Shown here in pieces: positions 12,837-49,278 of a DNA stretch of 64,000 nt. This DNA is from Syngnathus acus. Its lineage: Eukaryota; Chordata; Actinopteri; Syngnathiformes; Syngnathidae. The DNA is taken from positions 12,973,456 through 13,037,455 of the forward strand of contig NC_051095.1 in NCBI RefSeq assembly GCF_901709675.1, given 5' to 3'. Position numbers and translations under genes: made by a program. The notes beneath the pieces were generated by a model. That model had not been told where the DNA came from. It made no database searches and was given only the letters and a program-made list of their open reading frames with translations. Within the stretch, counting starts at the first letter, position 1, and every line of letters starts with the position of its first letter.

Positions 12837-14527
12837 CTTTGTCGTGGGTGCTCTCCTTTTGTCTTATTTTTGGACTTTTTAATACATTTTGATCCACAGT
12901 GGCAGCAAGTCAGACGACAAAATGTCTCCACCCTGAGGAAGACTAAACATTCCCTGAAGCAGGTCACCTCTCGTGATGCCCACATGCTGCACTTGACCTG
13001 TGCAGGAAAATCAAGATTTAAGAAGCACCGTATGTTCGCTATTGATTTTGGCCCAAAAGGCTGCACCAATTCCCCCACCGCAAAATAGGACTGCCCCTCT
13101 CCCTATCCACGGCCAAGACACATTCATTCTAGAGGACTTGAAGAGCAATCTCACTAATTTTTACCTCCTTGGAGTGTCACTCCCTCATCATCCGTCCCTC
13201 CTTCCATTAAAGGACTCCTCCACCTCCAAAATCCTCTTTGTCCACTCATCCCCCACGCAGCCTTTACCTCCTCCTCTTCCTCCCACTGACAGGCTTTTAG
13301 ACACTAAATCAGAGACATTGATCCAGCCCAGCCCAAGTGTCCTGGATTCTGCTAAAGAGCCATTTTCATTTCACAAGCAGTTTACTGGATCGTCCGATCG
13401 CCCCCCCCCCCTCGTACCGCCCTTACGTAAACAAACATCACTTTCCTCCCTACATCGCCTTCTCATCCATACACATCAACCGTCGCACCTTCACGTCTCA
13501 TCCTCGCCAAGGAAATGCAGCTGTTTTTGTCGAATTTTTGCCAAGAAATCGTTTGCAAAATATTAGAAACAGCAATGTAAGAATGCAGCGTTACATCACT
13601 GCAAAGTACAACCGCTTTAGTAAAAAAAATATTGTTAAATTATGGTGCCAGTGCCAGTCAAGACTATTGATTTAACTGTTTACTAATTATTGTGAGGAGT
13701 CATTAACATGATCAGTGTCAATGTCATTAATTATTACGAACGAGGGCAGTCACTCACAAATCTTTTAAAGAATTGATTATCTCATCAAGTATTCCAGCAA
13801 TTACTCAGGTAATGGCCCCCTGTGTCAAAACCTAAACTTTTGCAGCCACCAAGTTTTTTTTTTCTTTCCTCATGACACCTTTTGAAGTGTTTGTTATTGC
13901 AGTGAAGAAGTACACTTGGCTGACTTTGGTGCTGGCAGCGTAGGTTCAGTTCTCACTAAGTGAATGCGAGAGCGATGGTACAGCACAAATAATACTGTGT
14001 ATTAAAATATAGGATTGTGAAATTAACCACAATATTCTAATCTATTGAGATGTCCCCCCCCCCGCATACAAGCCAAGCATTCCTTTTTGGAACTGGCCAG
14101 CTACCAGCTTTATCAGACCTTATGGAACACTTTTGTGATGGCTCATTTCTAATAAATAACAATCAGACAGTCTTTCCTTGCACTTAGCTAACTGTCATGA
14201 GAAGCACTTACTAGCAAAGTCGATGGGGCGTGATTATGTTTCGTGTGATTAAAAAAACAGTCAAATATTTATTGTTGTGTGCCGCTTTCCTACTTTGTCC
14301 TCCTGCCTTTTAAAAGACCCTGGCCACTTGGCTGCCACATAAAGGCCAGTCTCAGTTTGCCATTTGGATGGTGTGACTATCAGGAATAGTAAGCATCAAT
14401 GTATGAGCGGGCCTTGGGGAGAAAGCAGTCCCAGAGCCACGGAGTCTCGACAAGTGGAGGTGTCACGAAGACGCTAAAGGCCTGCTGGATCACAGCTGAC
14501 AGCTTGGACTGTCTCACTGTCATCTAT

Positions 14528-14650
14528 TATTGTCAGAGGTGGCCACAGTAATCACACCCTGTACTTCAGTGGAAGTACACATACGTACTTGTGATAAAAT
14601 AAATGACTGGTGAAATTACAAAAAAATAGTTCACATCCTGGTCTTAAGTA
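14528..14650. mobile_element. Decayed hAT-like non-autonomous repeat
   Basis: The stretch contains cctgtacttcagtggaagt and then gtacttgtgataaa, which resemble a very common fish repeat (tgtacttaagtagaagtac). No termini or target-site duplication are preserved. Confidence 0.35.
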
Positions 14651-17403
14651 AAAAATTATTACTAAGTATAGACTGAAATGGACTGTGTCCCAAATTAATT
14701 CTTTACATTAATGTTGGGAATCATTTTGAAAGGGGGTGTAGACTTTATTTATAGATGCACTGATTGTTTATAGCATTTATCAGACAAATGAATTGTTTAG
14801 TTTGCTTGTTTGCTCATCAGAGTTTTTTTGTTGTGAACAAACAGCTACAACAGCAATCACTGTGAATTTCAGAAGTTCTATAACAATGCGGTCTTGAAAA
14901 TTGAAGCTTTGCAAACCACCGAGGGAACACTTTTATATTTTTTCCAGGATTAAACTGTGAAATCAACTGGTTTTTTTTTTCTTTTCTCAAATCATGACAT
15001 TCCAAATAAAGTCTGGATATAAAAAGCATCATGACTGGCCATCATCATCAGCTTTTGTTGAACAGAATGTCCAAGCGTGCTTGCTACATTGTTCACAAAT
15101 AAAACTTGATCGTATGCATAAAATAAATCAACATCCAATCAATTTACCTTTGAGTCATTTAACAAGCATGTGCAGTCAGTGATCATTCACCCCTACATTT
15201 TCCATTTCTTTTGTCATTAAACCGTACGACAAATCTCAGCAACATTCAAAGGAAATAGTGACAGGCAGAACAATGAAAGGCTCGTTTCTAGATGACAATT
15301 CATTTGTGCGTAGCCACCTGTTGCCATTCACAAAACAGAATAAAAGCATTGTGTTCAACAAAACCGGCACAAATTCCACACAAAGTCAATTTCTGCATGA
15401 ATACACAGAAACAAGATCGATATTTCAGTAAGACAGAATATCGGCCAATCCACCTAAATTGTGCCTTTTATGTCCCCAAGAAATAAACATGTTCTGATTT
15501 CATAGTCAATCAATACCATTTCATATTAATTCAAACGACCTTGAACACTGTAATATTGATGGCATTTTCTGTATATCTCTGCTTTCGAAAACAAGACTAT
15601 GCTAGACAACGGCAGCAAAGGACTACTTTAGTCCAAACAAAAGTCCTCAACCCTCATCAACATAGTTCTCTGGCACCAAGATGCCAGATGATGGCACCAA
15701 AAGTATGATTTGACTTTTTTGATGTATAACAAAAAATGCCCCACCTCCAAAAAAAAAAAGAAAAAATTCAAATATGCAAATCGTCAGGGTCTATGCGGGT
15801 CAACACTATTCCAGAATTTGCATTTGTAGAGTACGCAGAGTAAAAATCTTTGCCGATAGACTAACTGACTAAGGTTGGTAAAAATACACTTTTAGATGGA
15901 GGTAATAATTTCCAGTTAAACAGCAAGGTGGCTGTCAGCCATTTTTCACCCCCCCACAGAAGCTTGTGGAATACGACAGAGGCTCCGAGCGTTCGAGTTA
16001 GCTAAACAGTTGGCGTAATTGCTCCTCATGTGTCAAGGAAAAGAAAGCCGGAGAGACAGAGATTACGGACAGGACAGTGATGAAAATTGGTGGCGGGATA
16101 ATGAGACTCGTTTTCTTTTTATCCTCCCATCCTGTCGCTCTTTGCCTCCCTCTCTCCCTCTCTCTCCCGTGCTCATTATTCAGATTGACTGGTTAGAGAT
16201 TAGCTTCACAGTCTGCTGCTTATTAAAAAAAAAATAGAGTCCCCTTAGATGAGTTCATCAGGCTCTCCATCCTGCTTCTGCCTTCATCTACCCGCCGGCT
16301 TTGCATCCTCTCATCCTTTCCTTTTTTCCTGCCTCCCAGTTTGAACCCGGTCCTCCCTCTCTCCTCCATCTGTTTATTTTTCCACACTGCTGGAATGCAG
16401 GAAAAAAAAACTGGGAAATGAGGAAGAGGAACAGAAGAACGTGCAGGTTCAGGCAGAGAGAACAATCAAAGAGCTCAAAATCCCTTTGAGACAAATGAGG
16501 CTTTTACAGAAAAAAGGCTTTTCTTACACAATGTCCGCTTGATAGTCTTTGTATGTTTTTTTTTTTATTCCTATGCGAGGGCTTCACTCAGAGACAGAAC
16601 ACCTCTGTGGGCCTGAGACACCGACTCGCATTGTTGGGATCAATAAATACGCTTGTTGGCGGATGATAGCGGTGAAGCGGCTGCCCGCTGAACACTCATC
16701 ATATGTGTCACATCCTGCAGCAAACAATGAGGCGCTTCTACAGACGTACTGCGGGGAGGCAAAACATGATCGCACCTGTGCACAGCGCATGTGGCAGTCA
16801 AACATGACAAAAATAAGGTCAATAAGGTAAATAAAAATCATAAAAAAATCAGTAGTTGTAATAAAATAATACTCCCGATACTGGTACTACTACAAAAAAA
16901 TCCTAACTACAATCTTTTGTCAAATACTATTTTACCATCAAGGATTTAAAACACAATGAGGAATATACAATAAAACAAATACACGTGCGTGTACTATTTT
17001 AAAAGTAGCACTTTTATTTCGCATATTATATATCTTGGCAATTGGTGTCTGCGTTACTTTCCGCTTTTGAACCACCAGCTGTGTTAATTCTAATATAATG
17101 AAACTTCCCAAGGGGTTATCTGATTTGATCATTTTCAACCTCAGCTGTCAAAAAATATCAATAATATACTTTTTACATCAAATCCCAGTTTGGGTTCACT
17201 CAAAATCCAAGACAAGTATATTTATACGTTAATCATTTCTATTTACTGCATTGAATCGAAATATTCCGTTTCCAAGAGAGGCTTACTACACTCAAATGGA
17301 ACAAATGAATGACTCAATTTTGAAGAAGTGGAGGTACCCTCTGTTGATCAATAAACAAAATTGCAAATTAATTTAAGAGGTGGATGCTTATTATAAATAA
17401 ATT

Positions 17404-17463
17404 AAAAAAAATATATATATACATATATATACTTTATAAAAATAAAGGGGAAAAAATGTGTGT

Positions 17464-17537
<74 letters not shown>

Positions 17538-17572
17538 AATAAACACAAATTTTTTTCCCCTTTATTTTTTCC
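17404..17572. repeat. AT-rich inverted repeat with (TA)n core
   Basis: The left arm 17441-17468 (aataaaggggaaaaaatgtg, then tgtgttta) is complementary both to 17499-17514 (aacacacacatttta) and to the right arm 17536-17563, which ends ttttttccccttta. The arms are separated by long TA runs. The region can form a hairpin and may be a decayed foldback element or microsatellite-driven duplication. Confidence 0.7.
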
Positions 17573-18264
17573 CCCTTCCACCACACTACAAAAGAAAAGA
17601 GAAGCTATTTTAATTGGAGGTCCAATGCATGACACACAGAGAAACAATCAATTCATACACATGGAGTATGTGTGATTAGCTTTAATAAGCTTGCACGTGT
17701 GTGTGTGTTTGTGTGCGCGCACATGCATACTGCAATCTACTATTGATCTACAAAAGTTCAAAAGAGGGCATGCTGATGCTGATGATGACAAACACCACCA
17801 TGGTGACTGCTCTATTTTCAAGATCAAATATGAGAAGCAAAAGCAGAAAGAAAATTGCCTACTTGCGGATAGGTTAAAAAAAACAAAAAAAACCCCTAAA
17901 ATTTATGAATCATCTTCCTCCTTCTCAAGGCCAGTGGAGGAAGAAAAGGGAGGAAGAAAAGGTTGCTTTCATAGTTTGCTCATCGACGGCGTTTCGGTGG
18001 GTTCTGCAAGGAGAGATTAAGATGATTTGTAAAATTATGTACTACACGCATACGTAAAATGTATCCATCACATTAGTAAACACTGCAAGCACAGCATTTG
18101 TGACGCACAGTGTGCAAAGCCCGGCAATAATTACGTTGTTGTGGGGGGAATCGAATTGCTTTTAAACTTTGAATTTCTGTACATATTTATGTATTTATTC
18201 ATATATATTTACAGTATGCATGCATGAAGGGTATCATAAAAAAAATAGCATTTTATTTTTGCAT

Positions 18265-19277
18265 GACACCCGGACCACCAATACTGGAGCCCCTCAGGGG
18301 TGCGTCCTCTCCCCACTGCTCTTCTCTCTCTACACCAACGATTTCTCCTCAGATGACTCTCCTGTGAAGCTCCTGAAGTATGCAGACGACACCACTCTCA
18401 TCGGACTGATCCAGGACGGTGATGAGACTGCGTACAGACAGGAGGTGGAGCGGCTGGTCCACTGGTGCAACCAAAACCATCTGGAGCTGAACCCGCTCAA
18501 GACCGTGGAGATGACAGTGGATTTCAGGCGAGACCCTTCACCACCTTTACCCCTCACTATCTGCAGTAATACTATTCTCTCCACAGACACCTTCAAGTTC
18601 CTGGGAACCACAATCTCTCGGGACCTGAAATGGACCGGCCACATAGACTCTGTCCGGAAGAAGGCCCAGCAGAGGCTGTACTTCCTGAGACAGCTCAAGA
18701 AGTTCAACCTGCCGCGAGAGCTTCTGAAGACCTTCTACACTGCCATCATCCAGTCTGTCCTCTGCACCTCCATCACTGTCTGGTTTGGATCAGCCTCCAA
18801 ACAAGACAAGCACAGACTGCAACGGACAATCAGGACTGCAGAAAAGATCATTGGAATCAACCTCCCTTCTATCCAAGACTTGTACCTGTCCAGGACCAGG
18901 AAACGTGCAAGGAACATCTCTACAGACCCTTCTCACCCAGGTTGCAGTCTGTTTGAACTACTCCCCTCCGGACGGCGTTATAGAGCTCGGTACGCCAAAA
19001 CCAGCAGACACCGAGACAGCTTCTTCCCCCAGGCTGTTGCTCTGATGAACTCACACCACTCATAGAGTCTCAGAGGCATTACTGTGCAATAACATCCTGC
19101 TCTTCACACCTTTTGAATTTGTCTACACTGTTTTTGCCATTATTCACATGTCCTGAGTGTTGTTAGTCACCTATATGTTGAACAGAGGGTGTGTTTTACC
19201 GAAGTCAAATTCCTTGTTTGGCACGCTCAAACATGGCGAATAAAAACTCTTGAATCTTGAATCTTGAATCTTGAATG
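18265..19277 (+). mobile_element. 5'-truncated non-LTR retrotransposon, CR1/L2 group
   Basis: The open frame of 298 codons (18169-19065) carries the C-terminal half of a LINE reverse transcriptase. TGAPQGCVLSPLLFSLYTND is the palm motif B region. KYADD at residues 70-74 supplies two catalytic aspartates, and FKFLGTTIS is the thumb-side motif. The first about 32 residues come from flanking DNA, so the insertion begins near 18265. The endonuclease and RT fingers are missing, as expected of 5' truncation. The frame then reads uninterrupted to the stop. The 3' UTR runs to AATAAA (19237) and ends in four tandem 7-bp TTGAATC units (19250-19277), a short-repeat tail typical of CR1/L2-type LINEs. No clear target-site duplication was found. 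Clade assignment beyond CR1/L2 is uncertain. Confidence 0.88.
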
Positions 19278-20578
19278 ATAATGAATATGTAACGTTGGCA
19301 ACTCGTGACATTGGCATGCTGGATCGGTAGCGCAAAGGCAGTTGATAAGACAAAGTATTTTTAATAAAAAGAAATGAGGGTACAGATCCAATTTTTAAAG
19401 TAAATTATTCAAGTCAGCGGGGGGGACTTTAAACTGGCAACATAACATGTATCTTAGCTTCTGCTTGGCTAAATCTGCTTTGCTTCATTAATAATACATG
19501 TTCTGATTCTCCGGTTTATTCTATTGAAATAAAGAAAGAAAGAAATACAATAAAAATTAAAATCTTTTTTTTGTATAGAGTTAATGTTGCAGACAGCGGT
19601 TTCCTGAAGTATCCACTTGTTGCCAGGCAACAGCTCAGTAGAAGTACAATGTGAGAGAAAATCCTTCCTGGTTTTATAGTTAACTGCTGTGTTTGTCTGG
19701 AAATAGATAAATGAATAATAAAGCTCTTGACCACATGTTGGTTTCCAGCTGAAGTGATTTGAAGATTTTTTGTTTTTGTCAGAAAAAGCTGATTCTACTT
19801 CACTTCAACCTGAGAAATACAAAAGAGGTTTCAGCTTTTTGAATTGACTTTTTGTTTTTTTTTAGTTTAGCTGTTGAAATGCTCGGCCTGCTGTGCACCG
19901 CATACAAAAATTCTATCAAAAGGCTGATTTATTTTTTGTTAACACCAACTGCTATTTTGAACTGTTCATAATTCATCCACCTAATTCCATCCACTGTTCA
20001 TAATTCCATCCAACTTGTCTAAAGCCCTAGTTCCAGCTGAAGAACCTGTTGAAAATGTGTTAAAGCATCTCAAATGTTCTAGTAGACTTTTGCTGACTTT
20101 TTTTTTTTCTTTCTAGCAGAAGTGGTTTGTGCTAAAACTGAGTGGTATTTTCAACTGTTCATGCGTTCTTCATAACTTTTAGAATCATGGCCAAAAAATT
20201 CAACATCCGGAAGATACAGTATGATGTATCAACTTGAAGCTTCTCCCTCACTGAATGCATATTAAAGATGCAGTGAGCCATCTAACCTCAGAGGCAGCTC
20301 TCTCTCTTGGTTCCATTGACTAATGTTGCCACGGGAGAAGAAAAAAAGTTTGTCTTTAATGTAAAATTGAACATGCCTGCTTTGATTTCCGTGCCAGTCG
20401 TGCTTCAATGAATTGGCTTTTAATCGGACTGGCCGCTGTGTTTTTGTATGCAGAATTAGGGGAAGATTTCTTGAAGTTTGCCCTGTTCAGCTGGCACTGA
20501 TATGAATACTACTTCGTTTGAATCCGACATTATTGAAATCGTTTACTACAACTGGATCCTTGTCAACATTATCAGAAA

Positions 20579-20735
20579 GAGGTGACAAAAGTACACTCAA
20601 TCTGTACTTGAGTAGAAGTAAGCGCAGTACTTGTGTAACGAAAAATGGCAAAAGCTGAAGTAGCGATTCAACTCTTTTGCAAGTACAAATTCAGTTTTCA
20701 AGTATAAGGTAGTAAAAGTAAAAAAATAAAAAGTC
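20579..20735. mobile_element. Decayed hAT-like 'agtacttgagtagaagt' repeat
   Basis: The stretch contains ctgtacttgagtagaagtaa, tgcaagtaca and tatgag-like words of a common fish non-autonomous repeat. The ends are not resolved. The family name is an inference from the characteristic phrase. Confidence 0.45.
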
Positions 20736-20764
20736 AGAAAAACAAATACTGAAGCACAGGTCTA

Positions 20765-21142
20765 TAAACGCAGTCAATGGAAAGTAAGTAACAATAACTA
20801 AAACTAAGGTTAAGAAATTATTTTGACATGAGTGCTTAAAAAAAAAAAAGAAAATGACCTCAAACTACATTTTATGTTTATAAGACGAACTAAAACTAGC
20901 TGTAATTAAAGTGAAAATATTCTTCGTTTTTGTCTTTTTCACTTATGTTCATACATGAGCTTTCAAGGTTTTTAAATGTATTTATTTTTTGGTATTACCG
21001 TTGAGTCAAATATAAGAAGGAAGCATTCAAAATAAAAACGAATCTGCTCTCGATATCTATGAAGACAAACAGAATTAAGAAAACAAAAGTCAAAACTAAA
21101 TAAAACTAATAATTATGAAGAATCCAAAACTACTATAACCCT
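20765..21142 (+). repeat. Dispersed repeat, copy 1
   Basis: This stretch aligns by eye with the reverse complement of 48817-49182. Shared blocks include ctaaaact-type runs, the region around acattttatg, catgagctttcaaggttt versus catgagcttttagggttc, and the ending ccaaaactactataaccct. It is unclassified and has no open frame. Confidence 0.6.
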
Positions 21143-21671
21143 GTCAAGATCTTGTTGCATTCAATTAGTGTAGCGGTGATGAGTGAACACCCCAAAAACA
21201 CCGTGCCAATATGACAACATGCTCATCAGAGGTTAAGGGCCATGTCCCAACAGTTTGCGTCTGAGTTCCACATGCTGCTACTTGTTGTACCTGAAATGAA
21301 GTTGCTGTTAAGACTCAGCGGGCTATGCAATAAGAAAAGGAAACACATGTAAACTGACAGTGACTTTGAAACACTCGACAATCTGCTAATGGCAAATTGC
21401 TGTGTCCAACTGGGCGATGTGCATTTTCACCAACAGGTCTTGCCTGTCTTTCCATCTGTCAAAGGACAATCGGTGTGTTGCCTAAATGTTTGTCTCGTAC
21501 TATTAGTCTATCTTTCTGTTTACACGCTCTAGTTCTTGGGAAAACAATGTTATTACAGACAGATGTGATTGCCTTCATAATATTGTTTTTTAATTGTGGA
21601 ACATCCCGGATGTGCAATTAGCACATGAGGGAGATAGACTGGTATTTGTCACACCAGAATGTGTGTATATG

Positions 21672-21716
21672 AGAGACAGGGGGAAAAAAGGGGAGAGAGA
21701 GAGAGAAAGAAAGAGC

Positions 21717-21750
<34 letters not shown>

Positions 21751-21777
21751 GAAGGACAGAGAGACAGAGAAGGGGGG
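21672..21777 (+). repeat. Purine-rich tract with (GACA)n
   Basis: GA and GAAA repeats lead into about eight GACA units (21719-21749) and a G run (21772-21778). It is a simple repeat. Confidence 0.9.
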
Positions 21778-22094
21778 GTGTTTGTGTGTCTTTGGAGCTA
21801 CAGTATACATGCAGTGCTATGGGAAAAGTGAAGGTATGGTCTCCCTAGGTTTGTAAATGTTGGTATTTTTTTGTCAGGCTTTGTCAAAGTGCAAATGATT
21901 TTGTTGATTATAGTTATTTTGATATTTTATCCTCACCCCTTACATTTTACACAAACGCTGCATTGCAATTTGACAAACACTGTGTGTATGGGGGTGTGGA
22001 ATTACATGTCACTTGTTTGTGTATGTTCTTTTGTGTGGTTTTTAGTTTGTATAGACTTTTAGCTTGTATTTTTTATTTTTTTATTTTAGCAGAT

Positions 22095-22167
22095 GCACTG
22101 ATCGGTTGACACTTTTAATTTCGTTGTACATGTGACAATGACAACAAAGATCTATTCTATTCTATTC

Positions 22168-22170
<3 letters not shown>
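22095..22170 (+). mobile_element. LINE 3' tail with (TTCTA)n
   Basis: The stretch reads aatttcgttgtacatgtgac, then aatgacaacaaagat and tandem TTCTA units. This is the typical 3' end of fish L2-type LINEs, which finish ...caatgacaataaagatctattc. No coding part remains. Confidence 0.65.
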
Positions 22171-22200
<30 letters not shown>

Positions 22201-22243
22201 GCAGTGTCAGTGTGTGTGTGTGTGTGTGTGTGCGTGTGTGCAC

Positions 22244-22299
<56 letters not shown>
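22171..22299 (+). repeat. (AT)n-(GT)n compound microsatellite
   Basis: An AT run (22171-22200) is followed by a long TG run with a few CG interruptions (22210-22299). It begins 9 bp from the macrod1 exon at 22308 and lies in the downstream intron on the transcript, where it reads as CA repeats. Confidence 0.95.
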
Positions 22300-22302
<3 letters not shown>

Positions 22303-22307
22303 CATAC

Positions 22308-48141
<25,834 letters not shown>

Positions 48142-48816
48142 CTAGAAGGGAGAGACGAGGAGATTCAGAGAGCTGGCCTACTTGCGGGAATCACCTGCAG
48201 CTAGTCATGTGTTTCAAGTCCAGCTGAGACTTTTACTCGACTGAAGCAAGTGTCAGCAGGTTTCGCGCTGCAAGGCTCGGGATAATGTCAAATTTAGCGC
48301 CTTTTGCAGGCGTTAACCTTCACCCTTAATCCCCCCTTTGCTTTTCAAGAGTAGAAGCATCTGGATCACTTGATGTCAGTCTGCTTAATGGATTTAGGGG
48401 CAACTGCCTTGGTTAATTGCTCAACTTAATGTGTTATTAAGGACTCAGCTGACATGGACTTTTTGGTCAATTAGTCACTGGTAATGACATTTTCATAAAT
48501 CTACATAATATTCAGGAGTGTCTATCTTTTAACCAAGTCAAGGCTTAAAACTACGAATGAGTTCAAATGGAGAAATGATATATGGTATATTTGTACTATT
48601 TGTATTTCCACATACATTTGCCTCTATTGTCTACTATGTATCAATTTTTATCATTGGAATCTCTTCCTTCATTGTCTCAAAATCCATCAACAAATGTATC
48701 ACTTTGTAAGTGATTAGTTAAAGCTGGACGTCAACTATTGCTAATCATGTCTTTTTGGAATTGCTATGCCTTACCATCAGCCAATTTACAGACGACTTAA
48801 CACCTGATATTAGGAT

Positions 48817-49182
48817 TATAATAGTTTGGGATCTTTCATTATAGTTACTTTTATTCTATTTTGACCTTTAAGAAAGTTCGTTGGTTTATTAGTGGTTCTT
48901 TCTTTATTTTGGTTCATTTTTATTTGTTCTGGGATTCATTTTTTATTGAGTATTTGTTGAGTTAAAGATAACAAGAAAAGGTCACTTAGTATTCTGCAAT
49001 CAAGTAAGGTTAACAAGTCTAAAAAATATATTCAAAATGAACCCTAAAAGCTCATGAATGATATTATTTGACACAGCTGAAAATACAACATCTAATTTCA
49101 GTTCGTTTTTATTTTATGTTTTGTAGACAAAAAAAATAGTTCAGTTTGACTTATTTTGTTAGTCTTCATTAACTATAATGAC
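48817..49182 (-). repeat. Dispersed repeat, copy 2 (inverted relative to copy 1)
   Basis: Read in reverse, this matches the repeat at 20765-21142: cataaaataaaaacgaact, tcatgagcttttagggttc and the ending cccaaactattataatccta. Confidence 0.6.
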
Positions 49183-49278
49183 CTTGGCAGAGATAAGCAT
49201 GTCTGCCCAAGTGCGGGCCCAAGAGTGAAAATCCAGTGATGGATTAGAATAGAGGTTAACCTCAATAGTGCCTCCCAA
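49183..49278 (-). other. Candidate exon of unknown identity
   Basis: This 96-bp open segment follows a good acceptor (atttcttttttcag) and ends AAG before gtcatt. It reads LGGTIEVNLYSNPSLDFHSW and then ARTWADMLISAK. The proposed donor coincides with the edge of a dispersed repeat, and no family is recognised. It may be chance. Confidence 0.2.

Larger units (their letters stand above)
9740..18264. other. Intergenic region between convergent genes
   Basis: No coding exon was recognised. Visible features are a GGAT microsatellite (12798-12836), an 11-C run (13401-13411), pyrimidine-rich tracts (11990-12065 and 16125-16170), a decayed repeat resembling the 'tacttaagtagaagtac' fish family (14528-14650) and an AT-rich palindrome (17404-17572). 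The unidentified last macrod1 exon and 3' UTR could lie in this stretch or in 19280-22300. Confidence 0.5.
19278..22307. other. Region downstream of the last recognised macrod1 exon
   Basis: This stretch holds decayed repeats (20579-20735 and 20765-21142), purine-rich DNA (21672-21777) and a LINE tail (22095-22170). The final macrod1 exon needs to supply only about two bases and a stop, so it cannot be recognised by eye. No other gene was seen. Confidence 0.5.

Noticed and set aside
12548-13566. Frames of 176 and 188 codons on opposite strands
   Set aside because: No recognisable domain, no splice context. Composition is low-complexity (Ser/Pro/His).
21719-21749. CRISPR-like short repeats
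   Set aside because: It is a GACA microsatellite with no spacers, in a vertebrate genome.
21873-21885. Possible last macrod1 exon (CC-TGA after AG)
   Set aside because: The upstream tract is not pyrimidine-rich, and a two-base match plus stop is expected by chance many times in 12 kb.
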